Below the pieces are notes generated by a model. The model did not search any database and was not told the origin of the DNA. It was given only the letters and a program-made list of their open reading frames with translations. The position numbers and the translations under genes were made by a program. From assembly GCA_021234535.1 (NCBI GenBank), contig CM037840.1:28905520-28969519 (forward strand): a stretch of 64,000 nucleotides of DNA, in the 5' to 3' direction. This document shows positions 42,101-54,100 of this stretch, piece after piece (positions within the stretch are counted from its first letter, which is position 1; each line of letters begins with the position of its first letter). This DNA is from Stichopus chloronotus. Lineage: Eukaryota; Echinodermata; Holothuroidea; Aspidochirotida; Stichopodidae.

Positions 42101-45100
42101 CTGGGGTGATCCACGTGATCCTCTTGGTGATCCACTTGTCATCAGTATGTGAAGAAAACTTAACAGGTTTAGGAAAATGACCTGAATTTCATGACGCATA
42201 TCAATGGGCCTCTTTAAAAACTGCGAAAAGAATGGGAAATGTTTTCATTTATCATTTCGACAAGACTTTCTTTTTTGCTTTTCAGATGATCCACTGAAGA
42301 GAAGAGTAAAACTTAAACCAAAGTAAGACTCAATGTTTGTCAGATACAACTGTGATTGTTTCAGTAAATAGTTGGTTCCATGTCTTTAAAGTTATCTCAC
42401 ATTTTATGATGATGAAACTAAACCTGGACTCTTTGAAACTATACTTAATGTTGATTATTCACCTCTTTTTTTGTCTTCGTGATTAATGCACTAAAGAAAA
42501 ACTTTCGTATTGGAAGTACTTCTACAATGCAATGGACATTTTCAAATACTAATGAAACACAATAAAGAATGTGCATCATAACCCCATCCTGTTACAGATA
42601 TGTAGCAATGCCAATGCCAGAGAAACCAACCCACCGACCAGAGTTCACTTTCCAACTGAGATCAAGAACAGTCCAAGAAGGAAGCCACGCCAAACTCAGT
42701 TGTATTGTCCACGCATATCCACCAGCTAGAGTGAGTTACCACCAATTTTTGATTGGACGTTTTTATTTGTTAACACCACTTAATTGATTATGCTTCTACA
42801 AGCCCCAAAACTACTGCAATCTAAAGCTGGTAAAACAGCCTGGGACTTCCTTTTTGACAATAAGTTCTACTTCTTTGCAAAACATCTGAACTCCATTCTC
42901 CTGTAGTAAATCAATATGTAAAACTTTTAAACTGAAATTTCTACCAACCCAAAACTTCATAATTGAACATATTATCATCACCGTCTAATCGTCTTTTGAT
43001 GGCCTTTTCAGGTCAGGTGGTATTTCAACGGCAACGAGGTGACTCGCTCAGACCCGGACATGAAGCTGGAATTCTCCTATGGAATGGCAACGCTGGAGGT
43101 GGACAGGATCATGGCGGAGCACTCCGGGAAGTACACCTGCACGGCCTACAACGAGGTCGGGGAGGCCACCACGGAGTGCATGGTCCGCGTACACGGTAAC
43201 GACCTGCCTGCCCAGTTTGACGTGGCCACCCTGCAGGCCCGTCTCCGTGTCTCCTGCATGGGGTTTGTACCCAGGAGGCACCGTTACTACTGAAGAGATA
43301 GAGACACAAGGATATGGCATGCGGTCAGCTTGCATGGTTTGAAAATAGCCGAACATTGAAAACCGTCTCAACCTGCAGTGTAAAGATGGAATGCACTGAA
43401 GGAAGCTGCTAGTGGCTTTTTAAAGTGTCATGAAGTCCATATTGGATTTAAAGTAGAACAGTTAATACCATATGAAGGCATAAAATGTTTACACAACGTA
43501 TTTTGAATTGATAGCATTTCTTCTCTTTTTCTCTTTAACTAGGAGTTTTAAATTGTTGCAGAGACATTTTTCTCTCCAAAATGTGTGAAAGAGGCTGATG
43601 TAGATAATGTAGCTGGTTTTGTGCAATTCTGAGCATGTCTGTAAATTTAAGGACAACAAATACTCTTAAAGAAATTAAAACTTACAAACTGAACCGCCAA
43701 TATTCATATCATCAGAGAATGATGAATATAGCTTTTAACTTCAAAAGTGCAAAAATTTGGTCTCCTGAGTGTCAAAATTCTTGCTCCAAGTCAATGTAAC
43801 AATTAATAGCCTGTAATTGTGACACATTTACATCAATGAAAGGCAGTTGAAGGGCTACCCTGAGTTGTTTTTTGAAATTCACCGGATGAATTTTTTCAAA
43901 CCTGTCAAGTTTCCTTCGAATGCTAATCACAGATGGTCAAACTCAGAGGATCTGCATATGTCACATGCAAATGAAGATGAATGGGTGAGTGAATTAATGA
44001 TTCAGTTTGGATTTCGAAAATTCGTGATCAGATATTTTTCACGGTGGTACTAATTGATATACACACGCAGCCAGTACAAGCCAGTGTCAAAAATTTAAAA
44101 AAAAAGATGTATAATGAAAGTTTGAATGATGCAGGTTACTCAAGTGGTTGTACTCTTCAGAATCTTCACAAACTGATTAATATCATACTCAGTGTGAAGC
44201 TATTAGGTCATTTTGATCTTAACCATTTATTCATCAAATTCCACATGAGGCAGGCAGTCTAGGTTTTAAATCCGTAGTATTTTTGGTTGGTCTAGCACCA
44301 CTGAAAATCTTCAGCAATCCCCCAGAGAAAAGGACCAGTCCACTATCTACTGAAGGTGAGGTTAAGATTATGGTTTCACACATGGTAAATGGAATTGGGA
44401 TAATATGAAGTGGGGGTATGGGGTAGGATAGAGTTCAAGTGTATAAATTCGAAGGAGGATTGTGTATTTGCAATACAAGAGCTGTCAGAGAATGTTATTT
44501 CCCCCCAAAGCTCTTCATTTACTATCTGTAGGAAGCAAAAGCTGAACAAGTTGACAAACACAGAATAAAAGTAAGAGATTCCTGCGACTTGAAAAGTCTG
44601 CTGCAAACTGTTTAAAAATTAGGAAGAATCACTTTATTGATCCTCGAAAATGAAACCATAGAGCTCACATTACAAATAGGAAAAAAAGCGCAATCAAAAT
44701 GAAAAACATAAGAAGAACAGATGCACACCATGAGGAATGAACGTGAAACGCAAAATTAAGAAAATTGAAGTTTATAAATTAGAAGAAATAGGACACAAAA
44801 ATAGGACATAAAGGGACGTTGGTTGCCTGAGTCTTATCACTGTGCAGAAAGCGCATATCCTGTAAATTGTATGTGAAGCGGGTCACCACTGTCAGCTCAG
44901 AGGTGACTCAAGCTCTGCTAGCTACCGGTAACCCATACTGTCTAACTGTTGCATACCTTGCCAGAAACAGTCTCACTTACTTGACAAACATCTGGGTCAC
45001 GTTTTCTTCAGTTTTAAGTAGAGAAAAATTGACAAAGTTTTGAATCACAAGATGCCAATTGGGATTTTTTTTTCTGTTAAAGTGTGTTTTAAGAGAAATT

Positions 45101-48100
45101 AGCAAATATTGTTTTCTCCTCTTTACAGGTGGATGCATGCCATTTTTGCTTCCTTTTGGTAATTTAAATAGAAATATCATCACATTGCCAATGGAGCGTC
45201 GAATAGAGTTGATACCAATAAGTTTGTGATGAATTTGAAGGGTGTAAACACATGACAATACATATAATTAGCATAATTAGTTAAGTTTCACATCCATAGT
45301 TGTAAAAACTGTCAAAAGTTTGATCTTTACTTGCACTGGCTGTGCATATGAATGAGTACTAATACGAAAAGTGTCTGGTCACGAATTTTCGAAAACCAAA
45401 TTGAATCATTGATTATTCACTACCTTTATGTTCCTTTGTATGTAAAACATTGGGATCCTCCTAGTTGGATCATTTGTCATCAGCATATGTTGAGCAAACT
45501 TGTCACGAGGTGTATTTCCACGAAACAGCTCAATGGGCCTCTTTGCAAAATCGGATAGATTGCACACTTTACTCTGATTTACATTACACATATGCATTTT
45601 GGTTATGATTTCACTTGTAATAAACCATTCAAGCATTCAACTCACTCTGAGATATGGGATTCAAGCTCACTGTGGGATATGGAAAGAAGTAGATCTGTAA
45701 CATCCATCGGTCATATGGAACACTCGATAGATCGCTTAGATGAATTTTTGGAATCTGGTCACCGCGTAAGGCAAAATTGGCTAAAATTTACATAAAACTC
45801 TCATGGAAACAATGGATAATCAAAAAATTGAAATAGTTGCTTTGACCCTAAGAATATCCACATATTTCTATGTTAGAACCGTAGCATTTTCCTTCAAAAT
45901 GGTATTTTCATTCAAAATGTAATTTCAGTTTGAAAACTTTAACTTGAGTTACACCATTTTTTGGGGGGAGGGGAGTTTGGGTGTTTCATGCCTGCATTGC
46001 ATGTTTATATTCGTTTGCAGTGGTTTTTCTCTTTGTAGAAGGCATTTTGAAAGCTGATTTTATTTTTATTGAATACTCTTTGATATTCCCATTAATGTAA
46101 CAGATATTCCATCTAGGCACATTTTAGAAGGCTACCTTTAGTTTTGCTGTGTGTTTGCATGGACCATGCCAAAGTTTAAAAGTGGCAATCAAATCAGCCA
46201 AGAAAATATATTACTTATCAACCAACTTTTTCTCCTGATGGACCATGGGCACTTAATGGATTGCCACAATGTATCCTCTACACCATATCGCCCTAGACTA
46301 TTTTAACCCAACAGTTTACTTTCCTCTGTCAAGGACAAAGTGTGGGTTCGTATTGGTTTTGAATGCCAAAGACAAAGTAAATCTATTGGTGTGAGGGTTT
46401 GTGACCCTGCCCATTTTGTCATCAACCCACGTTCCTGCATTCAAGTTTAAATGACATATAGTACCTCTGTGCTCATTCATTTTAAATTGTCTTCATGTGA
46501 GTTCACCGGCGGATCCAAGTCCCTGGTTTGTAACAGGCCAAACTGGTGGTACAGTGATATATGGGCAAGTGGGTGTCCCCCTCCCCTGTAAAAGAGTTTT
46601 CTATATCTGAATGCCCTCAAATGCGATTTGGCGCAATAAAAGTGTTCATTTGTGAAGTTACTTTTCTTCTGAAAAGTTTTCCCTATGTTTATTGGCATTT
46701 AGTCCTTAATTTGTCAGCGAAGTTTTGGAAACTTGGCCCAACTTTGAGCGGAACCATAGCCCCCCCCCCCCCCCCTCTGCTCCTCCACTAAATTAACTCA
46801 ATTGTATTTTCTTTGAGATAGACAACAGACAACCTGACTGAGCAGGGAGATGATGTATCTCGTACATTGCCGTAGTCATCCAATCCTTTCCGGGGCTCGG
46901 GTTAAAAAGGAACCTTAAGTCAGAGATTTCAAAAACATGTGTGACACAGCTTACGAAAATGAATTCAAATGGTCCAATTCCCATCTTCACAGGACATTGC
47001 TAAGCCGAGATATGAACCGTTGAAGTTTATGTACTCAAATTAAAATGGTAGATTGCACAATAAGTTGCGAAGTCATTCTAGCACTTCACAAATTATTTTC
47101 TATTTTTTTTTCTTGTCGAGACCCATCTTACCTTATCCCGAAATGTGTGTCATCGTCTTATTCTTATGAAGTGACTTTACTACACCGTACGTCCTCATTA
47201 CATACAGAGTGCTGTGCAAGAAAACAGTTATTTTTTCAAGGTTATGTAAACACTTTAATTTCAAAAAGAAACAAAAGAAGGTAATGTGAGTTGCATAAGA
47301 AGACCTTCTAAACTTTTGCGCATTTCACGTCTCGGCAACGGAACGAGCTATGAAAATGGGAGTTTGGTGAATAGGATTTTCCAGCCTCTAAAATATATTG
47401 TCTCGTAATTCTTGGCATTAGGTACCCTTCATTTCATCCATTCATTTCTCATTTTCGTCGGTACAATATAATGAAAAGTTGCTGGTGTTTATACTACCCT
47501 TGATGTTTAATAGATCGTCACACTACCCTCATAATTGTTTAGAAGGGATTGGATGATTGATTCGACCCTACTTTGTATCTTTAAAGCAACATTCCACTCG
47601 ATATTCCAGTGACAATTTAAGAGGTCCCTTTTGAAAGAAAAGATGTATACCTATTTTTTTTTTAATTTGCAAAAAATTAGATTGAGCTTAAAGCTGTTTT
47701 TTTTTAATGTATCCTAAAAATTACAACTCTTCAATCATAACGTTTCTCTGAAGCCTGTTGAATTTCTAAAGAAATACAGAGGATATGCAACTAGTTGGTC
47801 TGTTAGGACGTCAACGATATCCCATAATGCAATTCAACACTGATATAAAGAGGGCGAAAATTTCCCTCATTGGTGATGAAATTTCAGTCCTTCACTGGTA
47901 AGTTCCTTTAACGTTGATTGAAGGAAGTGGCAAGAGTACAAGTTCAAACTGGGAGTCACTTTTATTGTTTTTTGGGGGTTTTTTTTGACAGGGTAGGTGT
48001 CTGCTATGCTTCACGTTCTCTTAAATTTGACCGCCAACCCTGCAAATTTCCAGTCCTTTAATTTCATACCACCGGTTGCGTCTGATAAGAGAATCCGGGG

Positions 48101-51100
48101 ATAGCTGTATTTCATTCTTTGCTGAACTTTTGTGTTTCATCATTAGCTGAACACTCGTATTTCGTTATTAACTGAATCTAATACAGCTTATTTCACAGTT
48201 TTTTTTTTTTTTCAACATTTTTTTAAAATTGCGTTTAGCTCCCAACCCGACCGCTCCATGTTTTCAAAGTTGTTCGCGAAGAAACACTGTAACGGGCCGC
48301 ATTGCTGTTGCAATGGAAAAACAGAAAAAAATCACCGGAAAGTCGCAAAAACTTCGCGTGTTAAGTGCGCGATAATCTTTAAACATATGTATAAAATCGC
48401 GCGTTATGTGGAAAATGTATGCATACATTACACAGCACGCCAAGCGCGAGAAACGTTCGTGTTGTGGGGAAAACTTTCTTTGCCGGGAAGCAACGAAAAG
48501 CCAGTAATACCTTGGTGGGGATTTATGTTGGGAAGCGCGCGAAAATTTTTGGGTACGTGTATCCCACCCTACCGCTACAGAAATCTATAACTTATATGCA
48601 GTTTCCGCGGATTATTATATTTTTAAAAAAAAATCCCTCTCGGAAAAGTGGGGAGACTAATCCTCCACCCCGTGTGTTTGTTTTTGCCTCCTAATTTCAA
48701 ATGCTTAGTTGAAGAATATCGGTGTCTGATTCATTTGGTTGATTGTTGTTACGGAAACGAGCACATCATTTTGTAGATACGTCGCAATCACCCAATCTAC
48801 TAAAATTACGTTAACTTTAGTCTGTTTCCAAACTAGCGATGAAACCTCCATCCTAGCAAATAGCTTAGCCTGAAATCTTGATGATTTTCTTCTTTTGTTT
48901 TCTCTTTTGCTCTTGCTCGTAGAGATGTAAAATAAACCCCGTTTAAGGTTTTCTTGCCCGTTTATTTCCTTCATTCATTTTTGTATCTCTCGCATGTTTT
49001 CCATTTTGTTTTGAAGTGTCGTTTGGCTCATTCATAATCGTTAAGTTTAATAAATTTTGCCGACATTGTAACGTGTATTTCTTCTACAGATTGTCATACT
49101 ATAACATTCTTTACATGCACCGAAGTGAGGGGGTGGCTCCCCTTTTAGGGGGTCAAGATGTACTGCAACATGTCTCCCCCCCCCCCCCCATTAATCTCTG
49201 GGCCGAAAATATCTCCATAACTGTATCACATCACCATCCACGACACCTCTGTTGGGTTGTATTTCTAGCCTACGGTACTATTCTACTTTTATTTATTAAT
49301 GAATACATAGATGGTGGCTATGTATAGCCTAATATTGCCCCCCAGGATACCTTCCCTTGAACGTAGTCCAATGACCGGGGCCATACTTTTACATTTCTCA
49401 TCATATCCCCCATCAAATTTTAAAAATGAATCCCCACCTCTACTCCCATTCATCTTGCAATCACTTCTAAATGTCTTCACATGTCAGTGGGCTGTCCAAA
49501 TGCATGTTTTGTCCCCCCCCCCCCTCCCACAAATGATAACAGAGTTGGAAGTTTTAAGCCACTGTAGTGGGGCAAAAATGTTCATCATACAATTGGATGC
49601 ACATATAGGTACTGCAATCCTTCCAAATTATTTGGAACATTTTTGGTTGTGACGCAAAGAAGCATCACTGGACAGATTCGATTGTTTCCATACACTACGC
49701 GCACTCATGCCCACAGGGAAAAAAGTTTTGACAACTAAGTCACACTCTGCGATACGATCAAACCAAATGTTCTCGACGTTTATTATTATTAATATTTTGA
49801 AATTATCCCCGAAGACGACTAGGTTAAGAGTTACGTTAAATTGCGTAGAATAGGTCTAGCTATAATTGGGAACAAGGTATTGATGAGTAATCGGAATTCA
49901 AAACGTTTTGGGGTGGCTGAAAGAATGTATCAGGGGAGAAATAAGGTGCGTTTTTATTGGCTCGTTTCCTCTTCTTTACACAATTCTGTCATTTCATCTC
50001 TACAAGCAAAAATCCACCACCGAAATGATCGACCACCCCCCCCACCCCCCCCCCCATATCATATTGTGTGATGTATTTCATTTTCTGCATAGTGTCCTTT
50101 TGAGGAATTTTGAGTTCGTGTGCATCTCCGTTGAGTGTCAGGAATTCGTTTTTGTTTCTCGAATCCTCTCCCCCCCCCCCCCCCACATTCTACAACCACT
50201 CTCCTCTGCTTCACACCCTCTCGATATCTTAAAAAAATAAAAAAACAATGTGTGATTGATGACGTCGTGCGTTACTTTCGTAATCATCTTTTCTTTCACC
50301 TGATAAAATGTGAATTCCTTGCAGTCGGTAAAGAGAAAGCTGAACCAAGGGTATCGAGAACATCCAGAAAAACGAAAAGGGAAGCATTCGACGAAGAATT
50401 CGAAGAATTTAAGAGGCAGGAAGATGAAGACATCGCCGCCAGGAAGATTCAGAGAGGTCTGAAGACGATGAGGAGCAGGAGCAGGACAGAGGACGGTAAG
50501 TTGAGATCAGGGAGCTGTGATTCGGAAGGATCGAAAGTCAGCTGGGAGTTTATCGTAATGCTTTTGGCATTTTGCCTGTGTGATACGAGTTTCATTTAAG
50601 TCGTGACTACGCACTTTCTCTTCCGTGTGATACATCCATGTCTAGTTAGTATCCAAGCAACCGTTATTCATACCAGTGCTTTTACCCAATTGAGTAGGAT
50701 TACGTAAAACAATGTTCTGATGCCGGGGACATTGCCGATGTTCAAGTTCTGTTTGCGGACTGTCAATCACTGGCTCATAAGTCAAAACGATTGCTTGTAA
50801 TCTCTTCGAAATCAAGATAGAACAGTTGGATGTTGTTGAATGTAGATATGAGCCACGCGGAAAAGGCAGAAAGTCTATTTTTCTTTTCTTTTTTTTACGT
50901 CTAAATGAGACATTTCCTGAAATGTCCTGAAATAGCCATGTGCCAATTCTTTTTCATGTTTTAACTTACAACTTAAATGTTATAACACACACACACATCC
51001 TGCCCCACCACCCAAAAACCGCACACAAAGATCAAACACACAGAGCTATCCCGGTCTCAAGTTTACTTGAAATAGTCATCGGCATAGGCACCCATCCATT

Positions 51101-54100
51101 CGAACCAAAAGTGGCACTTATTTAAGTCTTCAACATTTTAAATGCTTTCTGTTGACAAATGACCCATGAAAATCATACATCTATATTTGTAACGTGGTTC
51201 CTCTTATCTTTAGAACACCATGAAGAACACCACGAAGAGCACCATGAAGAGCACCATGAGGTACACGAAGACGGTTTCCACGAAGAACGGCATGTAGAAC
51301 GACACGAAGAACGTCACGAGGTGTCTGAGGGTGTCGAGATAGACACTTCCTCAGGACAACAACTCGAAATTACCGACGTGACAGAAGGTACAAAACAAAC
51401 AAAGGGCATTGATTAATTTAATCGATTTGTTGATTAATCAATCGACAAATCATTACACAAATATATGAATCAGTTAGGAAATCAATGTATTCATTAAATA
51501 GCTAAAAGTAATTATAAAATACCAATGAGAAATGAATCAGTGAAGGAGAAAACAAAACACTAAATCAATGAACAACGGTGAGAATGAAAACAAAACAAAA
51601 AAATGAATCGTGAGCTCTGTGAAACGAGGAGTCAATTAAATAATTTCATTAATCAATGCTTGAAACAATTTTAACAATCTAAAATCAACTTGAACAAACA
51701 ATGATTTCACTCAATTATCAAATATCTATGAATCGATCATCATAAAATTATAAAAAAACAATGAATTCACCTTGACCATATCAAACAACTCATGAATAAA
51801 TTAATAACTAAATCAATCAATCCTCGAATCATTGACGGATCAGAGAATCAGAGATTCATTGATTATTTAGATATTTAGCTGTATATTTATGCTAAGTGTT
51901 TAGTTGTCAAGACCTCATTTGGTCATCAAGACATTAATTTAAGTCGTCAAGGTGATATAACCTACTTTACGTATGAGTGAAAGATACAGGCCTTTATTGT
52001 TAAAGATAAGATATAATGGTATGCACGTCTTTGCTATGCTATAAAACTGGAACCTATTCAAAAGCCTGTTAGTGCATGAGGAGGAGTCTGATTTCGTTTT
52101 GTTATTTTGTTGCCTTGTCTTCCTTTTTCAGAGGCACACGAGGAAAATGAGATCCAAGATGGCGGAGAAGCAGCTGAAGACGAAGGTGAAGTTGAAGCGG
52201 CAGTAACAAGTAAGGAAAAACACCAGAGCTTCCCTGGACACGAGAATGACGTCATAATGACATCAAAATATTAGGACTATGACGTTCTGTTATCCCACCA
52301 AAACGAAAAAAAAAGCTGATCCAGTCAGCTTTTGGCTCAGCAGTACTAAGCATACCAGCCGTAATAGAATCCCTGTGTTAGGCTATACGTCCTTTACAGA
52401 ATCGGCCATTTTGTCGTTCGTCCAAGTTGATTCGTCGATTCTGTATTTGACGAATGGCCACTAATTCCGAAGAGAAGTTTTAGCGGGAAAATGCAGGACT
52501 TGGTAAAAAAGGAAAATGCTGTGTTGTCTGTCCGGAGTAGCCTTACGATGACGTAATTAACCCAAATATAGCTAATTCACTTAGAATACTAATTATGACG
52601 ACATCAGTACCACTAACGGCTTGTCCATCTTACGTACAGTAGTTACTAACACGGCTTAGAGTGACAATTTATACCGAACTAACTTCCTGTAGATGAGTAT
52701 TTACAGAATTGTTACTGACCGATCCAGGTAATGACGTCACAACTGTGTATTGCAATGAACGGAATGTTGAAATTACGATCTCCAATGAAAAGGTAAAATA
52801 AAAATACAGCCTTTGAATTTTGATAACGTAACTGTTAGGAAGGTGGGGGCACTGTCCCTTTATTGGGAAAGAACGAGTCACTCTCTGTTTCTGTACTTGG
52901 AAATGAGAAGCTGTATCTCGAGTCCTAACTAACAACCTTTAAGAAATGGCATTTTCATTGGCAATATAACCAGGTACCAAAACGGGCACATCATTTGCAA
53001 AAAAATGTGTATATATATTTTTCAGCTTTTAATATGTGAGATTGTAGGAGGCGTGGTTGCTGGGGTCACATAACTTCTAATTTTCAAGTTCAATGTAGAA
53101 AAGAAAGTAACACTTCCCAAGATATACATTCTCTTTTCGCCATACATGTTTTCTCTTTGGTCCCATGACTCTCATAGTGAAAGGGTATTTCCGAGAACGA
53201 ATCCCAACTTTCATTGTAACAACGTAGGAGAGTTTAAAGGCCCTGAGAGGGGATGGATCGGCTACCTTTGAGAAAACAAAAATGAGCAAAGTTCACACGA
53301 GGTTCTGCAGGTGAAAACCAAAATATATCGGCTTTTGAAGTTTTGACTCTGGCTTAGATTATTTGTGTGCATATGTAAATTGATAACTGACGTGAAAAGT
53401 GTCTGGTAAAGAAGTTTCAAAAACCAAATGGAATTGTTTTTAATTACCCGCTGATTAATGTTTACTTGACATTGTCACAGAGGATCTTCTTCGTCTGATC
53501 ATTAGCTTATGTAGAAAACTTGACAGGTTTGGGAAAGAAAAATTTAGTGAATTTCACAAGACAACTAAAAGTGTCTATTTAAAAGCTATTGGGTAATATT
53601 TTGCTGTATCGGTTGAGTTCTCTTTCAGGGTATAGCGGTTGCTGTGCTTGGTGTGTTCTGCTGAGCGTTTTTACTTCCTCATTTTACAACAAGAAGCTCT
53701 GTCGTTTTTCGTCTTTTTTTTTCTCTGTATCTCGTCTTCTCGTTCTACATGCAATATATATATTTTTGATATTTCGTTGTACAATTTAAGGCTTTTGTCA
53801 CATACATCCACTTTATCATTGATGGATAACGACGTTGCAGTTTGCGAATCGATACCTGGCCCTTGTGAAAATATGGTAAGACCAACCTAAATCGTATGTT
53901 TTACTTCTGTTAAAAAAATGTAAAAAAATTAAAAATAATAATTAAATGCGCCATTTAGTGTATATTAACAAGATATGCTTTCTGAAAAATGAAATAACTG
54001 AGGTACGAGTTAGGAATGGCGGGGGGGGAGTGTCGCCGACGAGAATTATATGTCACTTGACAAATCTTTTCAATCAGTTGCAGACGTGTTCAAAAAAATA

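Larger units (their letters stand above)
43196..50324. other. 7.1 kb intron between the second post-kinase Ig and the linker exons
   Basis: It holds one short interspersed element (about 45188-45544), a 16-base C-run at 46760, a CpG-dense patch (about 48245-48600) and further poly-C tracts at 49176, 49513, 50045 and 50170. I see no Ig, Fn3 or other coding module in it. Confidence 0.75.

Noticed and set aside
48258..48590. 110-codon open frame with clustered Cys in a CpG-rich patch
   Set aside because: No recognisable domain and no splice sites of fitting phase; I treat the patch as possibly regulatory rather than coding.
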